Origin: JBBQWR01 sp038210495
GTDB lineage: Bacteria; Planctomycetota; Planctomycetia; Pirellulales; DATAWG01
Reading direction: 5' to 3'
NCBI GenBank assembly: GCA_038210495.1
Contig: JBBQWR010000001.1
Span: 144,435-208,434 of the forward strand
DNA length: 64,000 nucleotides
Position numbers and translations under genes: made by a program. How positions within the stretch are numbered: the stretch's first letter is position 1; the number at the start of each line of letters is the position of its first letter. The notes below the pieces were generated by a model. The model was not told the origin of the DNA and made no database searches. It saw only the letters and a list, made by a program, of their open reading frames with translations. Shown piece after piece: positions 1 to 8,144 of this stretch.

Positions 1-526
1 CAAACCGCATTCCCATCAGTCCACAAACTTCGAGCAAACTGCGGCTCACATTGTTCGCATCGCCGATGAACGACAGCTTCAGGCCATCTAAGGGACCCAC
101 GAGTTCCTTAAGCGTGTAGAGATCGGCCAGGGCTTGGCAGGGATGGGCGAAGTCGGTCAGGCCATTGATCACCGCACAGTCGCAATATTGAGCCAGTTCG
201 ACCACCGTTTCATGCCGTTTGGCGCGGACGACGATCGTATCGACATATTGGCTGAGCACCGTTCCGAAATCGGCGATGCTCTCGCGCGAACCAAAGCCCG
301 TGTCGGCGCCGAGCACTAGGCTCTGGCCGCCGAGATGGATCATCGCGGCCTCGAAACTCACGCGAGTCCGCAGCGACGGCTTTTCGAAGAGCAGGGCCAT
401 GACGCGGCCCGGCAGCAGCGGCTCCCGCAGCCCCTCGGTGTATTTGGTTTTCAGATCTTTGGTAATCGCGAAGATCTGCTCGATTTCGCCGGCCGACAGG
501 TCGGTGACTGTGATGAGGTCGCGCAT
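1..526 (-). CDS. argF: Ornithine carbamoyltransferase, 3' end cut off by the window edge
   Basis: ArgF joins carbamoyl phosphate and ornithine to make citrulline, the sixth step of arginine synthesis in the cytoplasm. About 175 N-terminal residues are visible, starting MRDLITVTDLS. The carbamoyl-phosphate loop reads SLRTR (the usual form is STRTR), followed by FGSRESIADFGTVLSQYVD and, near residue 140, the AHPCQALADLYTL box with the HPCQ signature. The ornithine-binding C-terminal half lies beyond position 1. The gene is the last of argB-argD-argF, all on this strand, and is separated from argD by an 87-base gap filled by a palindromic repeat. The SLRTR variant is also common in other ArgF proteins, so I do not read it as a defect. 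Confidence 0.95.
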   Translation of the reverse strand, partial: MRDLITVTDLSAGEIEQIFAITKDLKTKYTEGLREPLLPGRVMALLFEKPSLRTRVSFEAAMIHLGGQSLVLGADTGFGSRESIADFGTVLSQYVDTIVVRAKRHETVVELAQYCDCAVINGLTDFAHPCQALADLYTLKELVGPLDGLKLSFIGDANNVSRSLLEVCGLMGMRF

Positions 527-535
527 GATATTAAT

Positions 536-598
536 TTTAGCCGCGTCGCTTGCGACGAGAGATTCGCTGCAAATCGCGTCGCACGCGACGCGGCTAAA
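536..598. repeat. Inverted repeat, REP-like family B (TTTAGCCGCGTCGC)
   Basis: A perfect 14-base inverted repeat: TTTAGCCGCGTCGC at 536-549 and its complement at 585-598, around an imperfect middle that repeats GCGTCGC/GCGACG. It fills the space between argD and argF. Another copy of the left arm is at 3922-3945 (TTTAGCCGCGTCGCTCGCGA), and a half copy lies inside a glycosyltransferase gene near 41118-41145. It could fold as a hairpin in the argBDF transcript; there is no T-run, so it is not a standard terminator. Confidence 0.8.
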
Positions 599-613
599 TT
601 GAGTGTTTTTCGA

Positions 614-1822
614 TCACGCCTCGCCCGAGGCGACCTGCTCCAGCGCGTCGGCCAGAATGTCGCATCCTTCGTGGGCTTGTTCGATACTGAGATTCATGGC
701 CGGCAGGAGCCGCAGGATTGTGCCTTGAGTGCAGTTGATTAGCAGCCGCCGATCGAGGCAGGCCTTCACGATCGGGGCGCCTTCGATCGAGAGCTCCACA
801 CCGATCATGACGCCCAGCACGCGAACGTCGCGAATAATTTCTCGCTGCGACCGCAACTCGTTAAGCCGCGCGCGAAACACGTCTCCCAGTTTGCGAGCGT
901 GCTCGAGTAAATTCTCTTGCTCGATCATTTCCAGCGCCGCGACGCCGGCTCGGGCTGCGATCGGATTGCCGCCGAACGTCGCCGCGTGCATCCCCGGCCG
1001 CAGGCTCAGAGCTATTTCCTTCGTCGTCATCAGCGCGGCGCCGGCGATCCCGCCGCAGACGGCCTTGGCCAATGTCATGATGTCGGGCGTGACGCCGAAA
1101 TGCTGATAGGCGAACCATTGTCCCGTGCGCCCGCAGCCCGTCTGCACTTCGTCGAAAATCAGCAGTAGATTGTGCTGGTCGGCCAGTTTCCGCAGGCCGG
1201 CCAAAAATCCCTCGGGCGGAATCTGCACGCCCCCTTCGCCTTGGATCGGCTCGACCATGATCGCGGCCGTTTCCTTGTCGATCAGCCGGGCAACCGCTTC
1301 CAAATCGCCGAAGGGGGCATATTGAAAACCGGCCAGCATCGGGCCGATTCCCTCGTGGTATTTCGGCTGAGCCGTGGCGGACACGGCGGCGTACGTCCGC
1401 CCGTGAAAGCCGCCCCGGAACGTGATAATCTTGTAGCGATCTTTAGGCGTGTGCAGTCGGGCGAGCTTGATCGCCGCTTCGTTCGCCTCCGCGCCGGAGT
1501 TGCAGAAAAACGCTTGGCCGCCAAAACTCCGCTCCGACAGCGCTTGAGCCCATTGGCCCTGGGACTCTGTATACCAGGTGTTGGGGACATGGATGAGCGT
1601 GGCGACTTGTTGCTGCACGGCCCGGACGATTGGCGCCGGACAATGGCCCAGCAGATTGCAACCCCAGCCTGGGAAAAAATCGAGATACCGATTGCCGTCG
1701 CTATCCCAAACGTGCGAGCCCTCGCCGCGCGTCAGGACGACCGGATAACGCGCGTAGTTGGGCACGACGTATTTCTGGAACTGCTCGATCGTCTCTTCGC
1801 GGGTCGTGGTCGTGGCGGTCAT
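614..1822 (-). CDS. argD: Acetylornithine aminotransferase
   Basis: PLP-dependent class III aminotransferase that converts N-acetylglutamate semialdehyde to N-acetylornithine. The visible 402-residue chain has the expected order: YLDFFPGWGCNLLGHCP near the N-terminus, FFCNSGAEANEAAIKLARL (cofactor phosphate loop), TFRGGFHGRT, the LLIFDEVQTGCGRTG aspartate region, and the Schiff-base lysine in ITLAKAVCGG-type context (MTLAKAVCGGIAGAALM). ATFGGNPIAARAG follows. I chose the ATG at 1822 over the upstream TTG at 1855 because it gives the family's usual length. It lies between argB and argF on the same strand. Succinyl-diaminopimelate aminotransferase activity is also common in this family, so it may serve lysine synthesis too; that is inference. 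Confidence 0.95.
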   Translation of the reverse strand: MTATTTTREETIEQFQKYVVPNYARYPVVLTRGEGSHVWDSDGNRYLDFFPGWGCNLLGHCPAPIVRAVQQQVATLIHVPNTWYTESQGQWAQALSERSFGGQAFFCNSGAEANEAAIKLARLHTPKDRYKIITFRGGFHGRTYAAVSATAQPKYHEGIGPMLAGFQYAPFGDLEAVARLIDKETAAIMVEPIQGEGGVQIPPEGFLAGLRKLADQHNLLLIFDEVQTGCGRTGQWFAYQHFGVTPDIMTLAKAVCGGIAGAALMTTKEIALSLRPGMHAATFGGNPIAARAGVAALEMIEQENLLEHARKLGDVFRARLNELRSQREIIRDVRVLGVMIGVELSIEGAPIVKACLDRRLLINCTQGTILRLLPAMNLSIEQAHEGCDILADALEQVASGEA

Positions 1823-1857
1823 GGGAAATGCCCCCGGGGCGACTAATTGTTTCAAAA

Positions 1858-1920
1858 TGCCTAATGTCTAATGACGAAGGCCTAATCAATGACGAATGCT
1901 TAAATGACGAATGACGAAGG
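1858..1920. repeat. Degenerate direct repeat of AATGACGAATG
   Basis: Between argD and argB the words TAATGACGAAGG, CAATGACGAATG, AAATGACGAATG and ACGAAGG recur in about 60 bases. It is an AT-richer, non-coding repeat directly next to a G-rich repeat at 1929-1960. No function is apparent. Confidence 0.7.
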
Positions 1921-1926
1921 TCATCG

Positions 1927-2940
1927 TCACTCCCGTCTCCCGACTCCCGTCTCCCGACTCTGTTCTTCCCGCACCATTTCCGTTCCCACGCCGTGGTTCG
2001 TATAGATCTCCAGGAGCAACGAATGCCGCAACCGGCCGTCGATGATGTGAATTTTGCGAACGCCCTTATCGAGCGTCTCCAGACAAGCCTCGACTTTGGG
2101 AATCATCCCGCTTTCGATCGCCCCGCTGCGCATGAGCTCCCGCGCTTGCAAAGCAGTCAGTGAGTTGATTAATGAATGAGGATCCTCTTTTTTGCGACGC
2201 ACGCCGTTCACGTCGCTCAAAAAAATCAGCTTCTCGGCGCCGAGCGCCTGGGCGACGGCGGTCGCGGCCGTGTCGGCGTTGACGTTCAGCTTCTGGCCAT
2301 CGGCGCCGATGCACATCGAGGGAATCACCGGCACCGTGCCCGCGTAGCAGAGATTGTCTATCGTCGTGCGATCGACTCGTGTGACACGGCCGACGTGCCC
2401 CAGGTTCACCGGCCGGCCGTCGCCGTCTTCGAGCGTGATTTGTTCGCCAAACAGGACGTTGGTCGAGCGGAAGTTGAGCGGCATCGCCCGGCCGCCGAAC
2501 TCTTCGATTCGCTGAGCGATCGTTTCGTTGGTCTCGTAGGCCAGTACCTGCTCGACGATGTCCCGCGTGGCATCGTCGGTGAACCGGCGGCCTTGGATGA
2601 ATTGTGGAGTTAGACCGGCGGCGTCCATCGCCCGATTGATCGCCGCGCCGCCGCCATGCACGACGACGACCCGCATCCCCACGGTCTCCATGAACACCAA
2701 GTCCAAGAGCAGATGCCGCAGGGCGTCTTCGTTCTCCATCACGCTGCCGCCGAGCTTGATCACCGTAATCTTGTCGCGGAACCGGCGGATCCAGCCCAGG
2801 GCCTCGATCAGCACATCGGCCTTTTCCATCGCCCTCATCTGCTCATCCGTCTGCTGGACGGGGTGTTTAGCAACTGCCGGCATCGCGGTCGCAACAGCAG
2901 CCTTGGCCTGAGCCGAATTGTTCTGGTTCGAGTCCGACAA
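1927..2940 (-). CDS. argB: Acetylglutamate kinase with N- and C-terminal extensions
   Basis: Phosphorylates N-acetylglutamate, the second step of arginine synthesis. The amino-acid kinase fold is clear: ITVIKLGGSVMENE (phosphate-binding Lys-Leu-Gly-Gly-Ser), MRVVVVHGGGAAINRAMDAAG, RRFTDDATRDIVEQVL, NVNADTAATAVAQALGAEKL and a late GMIPKVEACLETLDKGV box. At 337 residues it is longer than the usual 260-300. The first ~45 residues are a low-complexity Ala/Gln stretch. The last residues (SRETGVGRRE) are encoded by a G-rich interspersed repeat rather than by family sequence. The start is a TTG with GGAG 10 bases upstream; ATG codons at 2883 and 2835 are alternatives. It is first in argB-argD-argF and divergent from the glmU-like gene. 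Confidence 0.93.
   Translation of the reverse strand: MSDSNQNNSAQAKAAVATAMPAVAKHPVQQTDEQMRAMEKADVLIEALGWIRRFRDKITVIKLGGSVMENEDALRHLLLDLVFMETVGMRVVVVHGGGAAINRAMDAAGLTPQFIQGRRFTDDATRDIVEQVLAYETNETIAQRIEEFGGRAMPLNFRSTNVLFGEQITLEDGDGRPVNLGHVGRVTRVDRTTIDNLCYAGTVPVIPSMCIGADGQKLNVNADTAATAVAQALGAEKLIFLSDVNGVRRKKEDPHSLINSLTALQARELMRSGAIESGMIPKVEACLETLDKGVRKIHIIDGRLRHSLLLEIYTNHGVGTEMVREEQSRETGVGRRE
1929..1960. repeat. G-rich repeat, family A (GTCGGGAGACGGGAG), coding for the ArgB tail
   Basis: On the minus strand the sequence alternates GTCGGGAG and ACGGGAG units. Other copies are at 3886-3920, 7665-7690, 26690-26705, 41716-41742 and 41848-41880. Here it supplies the ArgB C-terminus (SRETGVGRRE). Confidence 0.8.
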
Positions 2941-3085
2941 AGCAGTGCGTCTCCAAGCCGGGGGCGTGGCGGTCAGTTCTGACCGAAAACGGGCGGTTCA
3001 ACGAGCCTTCCGCAAAGTTCGCTCAGTGAAAACATGTCATTCTAAGTCACCTGGTCACCGTGTCAACGCACCCGCTCGTTGCTCG

Positions 3086-3114
3086 TTCGCGCTATGCGAA
3101 CCGATTGCTATAAT
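3086..3114 (+). promoter_or_regulatory. Putative sigma-70 promoter for the glmU-like gene and prs
   Basis: A perfect -10 box TATAAT at 3109-3114 lies 17 bases after TTCGCG (3086-3091), a weak -35. A start site near 3120 would leave a leader of about 30 bases before the ATG at 3152. The site lies in the divergent gap between argB and the glmU-like gene. It is predicted by eye only. Confidence 0.45.
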
Positions 3115-3151
3115 CCGCGTTTCCCCAATTCGGCCATCTCTAAGTGAATCT

Positions 3152-3925
3152 ATGCTTTCAACCGTCGCGGTTGTGCTGGCCGCTGGCAAGGGGACTCGGA
3201 TGAAGTCCGAGTTGCCCAAGGTGCTTGTGCCCGTGCTGGGCCGGCCGATGATTGAATTTGTGCTCGATGCGCTCGAAGCGGGTGGCGTGCGGGATACGAT
3301 CGTCGTGATCGGCTACCGAGGCGACTTGGTGCGTCACTCGCTGGCCCATCGCAAGGCGGTCCTCTTCGCCGAGCAGACCGAGCAACTGGGAACCGGCCAC
3401 GCCGTGATGAGCGCCCGGGCGCAACTTGCCGAGCGCACTGGCGCGGTGCTGATTGTGACCGGCGACTCGCCGCTGATGCAAAAGTCGTCGATCGCGGCGC
3501 TGCTCGATGAATTCGATCGACAGCGGCCGGCCTGTTTGTTGGGCACAGCCCATCGAGCCGACCCCACCGGTCTAGGCCGAATTGTGCGAGACAGTCACGG
3601 CGATTTTTTAGGCATCGTCGAAGAGCGCGACGCCACCGCCGAGCAGCGCCGGATTACCGAAGTCAACATGAGCTGCTATGTGTTCGATTGCCAGCAATTG
3701 CTCTGGGCGCTCGATCGCGTCGATCGCCGCAACGCCCAGGGGGAGTATTACATCACCGATTGCCCCGGCATTTTGCGCAGCGCCGGTCAGAAGGTGGAGG
3801 CTCTTAGCGTGCTCCAGCCGTGCGAGGCGCTCAGCATCAACACGGTCGATGATCTAGCGATCGTTGAAAGCGAGATGGAGCGGGGCAAGTCGGGAGACGG
3901 GAGGCGGGAAACCGGAGTCCTTTAG
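3152..3925 (+). CDS. GlmU-type N-acetylglucosamine-1-phosphate uridylyltransferase, single domain
   Basis: Nucleotidyltransferase that would make UDP-GlcNAc from UTP and GlcNAc-1-phosphate, the entry point to peptidoglycan. Near the N-terminus is LAAGKGTRMKSELPKVL, the GxGTRMxSxxPK nucleotide loop. Then come EQLGTGHAVMSA, VTGDSPLM (metal-binding Asp), NMSCYVFD and NAQGEYYITD, all as in the N-terminal half of GlmU. The protein ends at 257 residues, so the left-handed beta-helix acetyltransferase half of GlmU (another ~200 residues) is absent. Acetylation of glucosamine-1-phosphate must come from elsewhere. The last ~14 residues (KSGDGRRETGVL) come from a family A repeat. prs follows on the same strand, the same pairing as glmU-prs in Bacillus. 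The start is the ATG 38 bases after the promoter. Confidence 0.88.
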   Translation: MLSTVAVVLAAGKGTRMKSELPKVLVPVLGRPMIEFVLDALEAGGVRDTIVVIGYRGDLVRHSLAHRKAVLFAEQTEQLGTGHAVMSARAQLAERTGAVLIVTGDSPLMQKSSIAALLDEFDRQRPACLLGTAHRADPTGLGRIVRDSHGDFLGIVEERDATAEQRRITEVNMSCYVFDCQQLLWALDRVDRRNAQGEYYITDCPGILRSAGQKVEALSVLQPCEALSINTVDDLAIVESEMERGKSGDGRRETGVL

Positions 3926-3945
3926 CCGCGTCGCTCGCGACGCGC
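3886..3945. repeat. Family A G-rich repeat followed by a family B half-palindrome
   Basis: GTCGGGAGACGGGAGGCGGG-like sequence at 3886-3920 encodes the C-terminus of the glmU-like protein. TTTAGCCGCGTCGCTCGCGA at 3921-3940 starts at the stop codon and matches the arm of the inverted repeat at 536-598. Confidence 0.75.
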
Positions 3946-4065
3946 TCGAACCGGCGGCGGTGGCGAATCGATAGGGAGGCGCGTGGTCGTTAGTTTTTCG
4001 TTAGAATACATCGGCCATCAGCGGCCAGCTTAGACTAGCGCTTGGCCAGCGTCAGCGTCACGCTC

Positions 4066-4090
4066 GTCAGGCACGGAGTGCCTGACCTAC
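4066..4090. repeat. Palindrome, family D (GTCAGGCAC..GTGCCTGAC)
   Basis: GTCAGGCACGGAGTGCCTGA followed by CCTAC, a near-perfect palindrome 37 bases before prs. Related copies are at 36253-36279, 36323-36350 and 40505-40528, always between genes. Confidence 0.8.
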
Positions 4091-4126
4091 CCCGCCCCTA
4101 ATCTCTCAGCTCCGATCTCCCTCCCC

Positions 4127-5071
4127 ATGAACGACCTCAAGATCTTCAGCGGCCGGGCGAATCCTGAGCTGGCCCAGCGAATCTGCGAGTATCTCGGGCT
4201 GACAGTCGGCAAGATCTCGATGGGCAATTTTCCCGACGGCGAAATCTCCTGCAAGATCGACGAGGACGTTCGCGGCCGCGATGTTTATCTGGTGCAGCCG
4301 ACTTGCCCCCCGGTGAACGAAAATCTGATGGAGCTGCTGGTCATGATCGACAGCTTCAAACGGGCGAGCGCCTTTCGCGTAACCGCCGTGATGCCGTATT
4401 TCGGTTATGCACGGCAGGATCGCAAAGACGCGGGCCGAGTGCCGATCACCGCCAAGCTTGTGGCGAACATCATCACCCGAGCGGGCGCCGATCGGGTATT
4501 GGCGATGGATCTCCACGCCGCTCAGATTCAGGGTTTCTTCGACGTGCCGGTGGATCACTTGTACGCGGCGCCCGTGCTGAACGATTATTTCGTGTCGCTC
4601 GGATTCAAACGCGACGAGATCGTGGTCGTCAGCGCGGATGAAGGAGGCATCAAACGGGCCCTGGGGCACGCGACGCGGATGGGCGCTCCGCTGGCGATCG
4701 TCGACAAGCGCCGCACCAGCGCCGACGCCACGCGGCAGGAAAACGTGATCGGCGCCCCAGTTCGCGGCAAAGTCGCATTGATGTTCGACGACATGATCTC
4801 GACCGCCAGTTCGATCTGCGGCGCGGCGAAAGCGATCCATCACGCCGGCGCCCGGGAAATCCACGTCGCCGCCACTCACGGCTTGCTGGTCGGCCCGGCC
4901 ATGGAACGGCTCGAAGCGGCCCCCATCTCCAGCGTGGCCGTGACCGACACGATCCCGCTCCGCCACAAGCAGATTCTGCCGAAGATACGAGTCTTGTCCG
5001 TCTCTTCGCTACTCGGCCAAGCCATCAAACGCATCCACCGGAATGAATCGGTTAGTGGACTATTCACCTAA
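4127..5071 (+). CDS. prs: Ribose-phosphate pyrophosphokinase
   Basis: Makes phosphoribosyl pyrophosphate from ribose-5-phosphate and ATP for nucleotide, histidine and tryptophan synthesis. At 314 residues it is full length. It starts MNDLKIFSGRANPELA, then has GNFPDGEISCKI, MPYFGYARQDRKDAGRVPIT (the ATP-binding flexible region), the metal and ribose site MDLHAAQIQGFFDVPVDHL, and the phosphate loop LMFDDMISTASSI. It follows the glmU-like gene after a 200-base gap that contains two repeats, so it may or may not share the upstream promoter. Confidence 0.97.
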   Translation: MNDLKIFSGRANPELAQRICEYLGLTVGKISMGNFPDGEISCKIDEDVRGRDVYLVQPTCPPVNENLMELLVMIDSFKRASAFRVTAVMPYFGYARQDRKDAGRVPITAKLVANIITRAGADRVLAMDLHAAQIQGFFDVPVDHLYAAPVLNDYFVSLGFKRDEIVVVSADEGGIKRALGHATRMGAPLAIVDKRRTSADATRQENVIGAPVRGKVALMFDDMISTASSICGAAKAIHHAGAREIHVAATHGLLVGPAMERLEAAPISSVAVTDTIPLRHKQILPKIRVLSVSSLLGQAIKRIHRNESVSGLFT

Positions 5072-5093
5072 CCGAGGGACAGTGACACGGATA

Positions 5094-5121
5094 TATCACG
5101 AAGCTGCGAAGCACGAAGGCA
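5094..5121. repeat. CACGAAG-type repeat (family F)
   Basis: ATCACGAAGCTGCGAAGCAC and the following GAAGGCA form a degenerate array of CGAAG words downstream of prs. Similar arrays are at 43814-43840 and, on the other strand, 43951-43978. No function is visible. Confidence 0.5.
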
Positions 5122-5156
5122 GACGGCCCTAGAAACTATTGAGAGTTCTTAAGTCA

Positions 5157-6353
5157 ATGCAAGATATTCCTCGCGAATTGAATCCGCCTATCCGCCGACT
5201 GATGGGGCCCGGACCGAGCGATGTGCATCCGCGCGTGCTGGCAGCGCTGGCTGCCGGCACAGTCGGCCATCTCGATCCCTATTATTTGGAATTGATGAAT
5301 GGCATGCAGCAGATGCTGCGGGCCGTTCTTCGCACTCAAAATGAGATGACGCTCGCCGTAAGTGGTACGGGTTCGGCCGGGATGGAGGCCGCGGTCGTCA
5401 ATCTAATCGAGCCGGGCGACCCGATGCTGATCTGCGTGAACGGTGTGTTCGGCGGCCGAATGGTCGATGTGGCCACCCGAGCCGGCGCGGCAGTCGCGCG
5501 GGTCGATCGGCCCTGGGGCGAAGTGTTTTCGCCGGACGAAATCCGAGCGGCGCTGGCTAAGACTAAAACTCGCGTCGTTGGCATTGTCATGGCGGAGACC
5601 TCGACGGGCGCCGCTCAGCCGATCGCCGAGGTCTCGAAGGTCGTGCATGACGCAGGCGCACTCCTGATCGTCGACGCCGTGACCGCATTGGGCGGCATGC
5701 CCGTCGAGACGGATGCCTGGCAGATCGACGCGATCTACTCGGGCACGCAAAAGTGCCTGAGTTGCCCACCCGGCTTGGCGCCACTGTCGTTCAGCGCCGC
5801 GGCGATGGAAAAGATTCGCGCACGTAAGACGAAAGTCCAAAGTTGGTATCTCGACGTCACGATGCTGGCCCAATATTGGGGCCAAGAGCGGGTCTATCAT
5901 CACACGGCGCCGATCAATATGACCTACGGCCTGTACGAGGCGCTGCGGTTGGTGCTGGACGAAGGGCTCGACTCGTGTTTCGGGCGCCACGCCATCAATC
6001 ATGCGGCTCTCAAAGCGGGGCTCGCGGCGATCGGCATTGCCTACGCCGCCGATCCGGAACATTTGCTGCCGATGCTCAACGCGGTGAAAATTCCCGATGG
6101 GGTCGACGACGCGACGATCCGCCGGGGTCTCTTGGAACGGTTCGGGATCGAAATCGGCGCGGGCCTCGGCGCCTTCAAAGGCAAGGTCTGGCGGATCGGT
6201 CTGATGGGCCACGCTTCGCGGCAGACAAACGTCCTGTCGTTCCTCGGGGCGCTCGAACAGCTTCTGGCTGAACAGCCACACCGGTTTGCGGCCGGCGCGA
6301 GCGTCGCGGCAGCCAATGCTGTTTATCTATCTGGCAGTCGGCATAGCCAATAG
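5157..6353 (+). CDS. Class V aminotransferase, alanine/serine-glyoxylate type
   Basis: PLP enzyme of the alanine-glyoxylate/serine-pyruvate aminotransferase group, 398 residues. It opens with RRLMGPGPSDVHPRVL, the family's N-terminal GPGPS signature. SGTGSAGMEAAVVNLIEPG follows (cofactor phosphate contact), then MAETSTGAAQPI, LLIVDAVTALGGMPVETDAW (the ring-stacking Asp) and SGTQKCLSCPPGLAPLSFS, where the lysine forms the Schiff base. The C-terminal GAGLGAFKGKVWRIGLMGH is typical. I used the ATG at 5157 rather than the TTG at 5139. The reaction is probably glyoxylate amination; the donor cannot be read from sequence, and a related phosphonate transaminase role is less likely. Confidence 0.92.
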   Translation: MQDIPRELNPPIRRLMGPGPSDVHPRVLAALAAGTVGHLDPYYLELMNGMQQMLRAVLRTQNEMTLAVSGTGSAGMEAAVVNLIEPGDPMLICVNGVFGGRMVDVATRAGAAVARVDRPWGEVFSPDEIRAALAKTKTRVVGIVMAETSTGAAQPIAEVSKVVHDAGALLIVDAVTALGGMPVETDAWQIDAIYSGTQKCLSCPPGLAPLSFSAAAMEKIRARKTKVQSWYLDVTMLAQYWGQERVYHHTAPINMTYGLYEALRLVLDEGLDSCFGRHAINHAALKAGLAAIGIAYAADPEHLLPMLNAVKIPDGVDDATIRRGLLERFGIEIGAGLGAFKGKVWRIGLMGHASRQTNVLSFLGALEQLLAEQPHRFAAGASVAAANAVYLSGSRHSQ

Positions 6354-6620
6354 ATTGCTGCGTCGGAAATATTTCGTCGGCCCGCCTGTCGACAAACAAA
6401 CGACGCTCCAGGGCTTTGGCGAGGCGCCTCCAGCCGCGGGCCCCGAGGCGCTCAGCGAAGCGGCGCGACCTTCTCAATCGCCGGTTGACCTGCCAACAGT
6501 TGAGCGTCTGTAACAATAACTTGGCGCCTGCGCTTTAGTAGGAATCACGTCGCGGCAGTCCTTGGACCGGCCGTTGTTGTGACCACAAATTCCACCAATT
6601 TTCGATCTGGGAGCCAAGTC
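6354..6620. other. Intergenic stretch without a recognised gene
   Basis: I find no convincing reading frame, terminator or palindrome here. The only useful signal is GGGAG at about 6609-6613, the ribosome binding site of the next gene. Confidence 0.5.
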
Positions 6621-8144
6621 ATGTCGTATCGCATCGATTCCGTTAATGCCGACCGCGCCACGATCGACGCCTACCTTGGCCCCAACGAATTTCAATACTG
6701 GACCGACCAAATGAATTCGGCCCGGCGGGAATTGGCCCGGTACGACAAACTGCGACAGCAAATTCCCGTGCATTGGATTCCCTACATGGCGGGCGAATCG
6801 GATTTTGACGCGACCTATCTCGAAGCCGCCGCGTTTCAGTATTCGGACGCCGTCAGTCTGATCCAGGCCGGCAAGAAAGTAAGCCGCGATCAACTCGATC
6901 CGATCGTACAAATTCAAAGCGGCTATCTCGAAGCACTGCGAGACGCCAACGACAATTTGGAAGCTATTTTCAATCTTGGCTTGTTCACCTGGTGGATGAG
7001 CTTTCAATTTCAAAATATCGAGTTCGCCGCGGCCCAAGCTCAACCGAGGATCGATGCCCTCCGGCGGGCTTTAGAAGTCGCCAAAACCAAGAGGCATGAA
7101 GCCGAAGCCCAAGGTGTCATTGACACGGGGCTGTTCGTGCTTGGCTTTTTCGTGCCCGAAATCGCCGTGCTGACAAAGGTGACTATTGCAGTCGGGCAAT
7201 GGGCGATGGACGACTATTTGGGCGGTTCGAAGTCGAGCGACACGGTCGACAATCTCTCGAACGTGAATAGCGGTGGCGGCGTTGGCCACGCCGCGATCGA
7301 CGATTGGAAGTTCCTGTCGCCCAAAGCCGGCAAAGCGGTCAAGGTCGGCGCGAAGGCAATTGCCGTCGCCGGATTGTACTTCGACGTCAACGAGATTCAG
7401 ACCGCAATGGAGAAGGCCGGCGTCGCCGAAAGAACGCTGAATGAAGCGGTCGTCGCTTTGACAAAAGTAAAGGCCCTGGTCGACAAATGGCGGCCTGCGA
7501 TGCTAACGCTCAAGATGACCTTGATCCGAGTCGCCAAGGTCCTGAAAGACTCGCAAGACACGATCGACAACGTGCATCGCGACGTGCGTCAGATCAGAGA
7601 TTCGATCAACTGGTCGACGGCGAAGGTGAATTGGAAGTTCGAGGCGTATGGGGAGGGGGGAGAAAGTCGGGAGTCGGGAGTCGGCAGCGAGGCCAATCTG
7701 GCGGATCGGGCAGAAGCAGGCTGGATGGGTGAGTGTCTTACAAAATCCTCTTCGTTTTATGGCAGCGGGCGCGACGCGGTTCGCGGGCTGGCAGCCGGTT
7801 GCCGAAGGTCGAGCGCCGAGTCGTCGAGCGTGCCGCGCTGGGCGAGGATGTTCTTGAGCCGGGCGATTTTTTGCTCGGCGAGCATTTCTCCGGCCGGCTC
7901 GCTCCCCGGCGCGGCGCCCCACGCGATTGCCGCGCCGGTGGCCGCGACGAGTTCGAAGACGGCCGGTTGCGCGAGGTCGCCCGAGGAGGACGGTTTGATC
8001 CAGCGAATCGCGCGCAGCTCGAGGTCCGTCCACAGCGGCACGAGGAGTTCACCGATTCTTGCGCCACCGGCGACCACAGGATCACCCCAGCGCGTTCCCA
8101 TCCCGCCCACGGGGCTGCTCTCGACGCCCAACAGGCGCGGATAG
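6621..8144 (+). CDS. Unknown helical protein with hydrophobic segments; 3' third runs antisense to ftsQ
   Basis: I do not recognise this protein. The ATG at 6621 has GGGAG eight bases upstream. The first ~345 residues look genuine: mainly helical, with WW-rich hydrophobic LGLFTWWMSF (about 120-130), a hydrophobic segment GLFVLGFFVPEIAVL (about 170-184), a second one VGAKAIAVAGLYF (about 242-254) and long amphipathic helices ending near DVRQIRDSINWS. Two buried segments plus long amphipathic helices can occur in pore-forming or toxin-delivery proteins, but nothing proves this. At about 7656 the sequence enters a family A repeat (SRESGVGS), and from 7757 it is simply the antisense of ftsQ. The last ~160 codons are probably read-through after loss of the ancestral stop. 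Confidence 0.6.
   Translation: MSYRIDSVNADRATIDAYLGPNEFQYWTDQMNSARRELARYDKLRQQIPVHWIPYMAGESDFDATYLEAAAFQYSDAVSLIQAGKKVSRDQLDPIVQIQSGYLEALRDANDNLEAIFNLGLFTWWMSFQFQNIEFAAAQAQPRIDALRRALEVAKTKRHEAEAQGVIDTGLFVLGFFVPEIAVLTKVTIAVGQWAMDDYLGGSKSSDTVDNLSNVNSGGGVGHAAIDDWKFLSPKAGKAVKVGAKAIAVAGLYFDVNEIQTAMEKAGVAERTLNEAVVALTKVKALVDKWRPAMLTLKMTLIRVAKVLKDSQDTIDNVHRDVRQIRDSINWSTAKVNWKFEAYGEGGESRESGVGSEANLADRAEAGWMGECLTKSSSFYGSGRDAVRGLAAGCRRSSAESSSVPRWARMFLSRAIFCSASISPAGSLPGAAPHAIAAPVAATSSKTAGCARSPEEDGLIQRIARSSRSVHSGTRSSPILAPPATTGSPQRVPIPPTGLLSTPNRRG
7665..7690. repeat. Family A G-rich repeat inside the 3' part of the unknown gene
   Basis: GTCGGGAGTCGGGAGTCGGC at 7665-7684. It is in frame and encodes SRESGVGS. 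It sits where the unique part of the upstream protein ends, between that part and the antisense of ftsQ. Confidence 0.8.

Noticed and set aside
536..598. The inverted repeat as a rho-independent terminator of argD
   Set aside because: No T-run follows either arm, and the same element occurs in other contexts.
4106..4966. A 286-codon minus-strand frame opposite prs
   Set aside because: It is the antisense of a certain prs gene, has no family motif and shows the His/Arg/Asp-rich bias of shadow frames in GC-rich DNA.
5403..6281. A 292-codon minus-strand frame opposite the class V aminotransferase
   Set aside because: Shadow of a well-supported gene; no motif.
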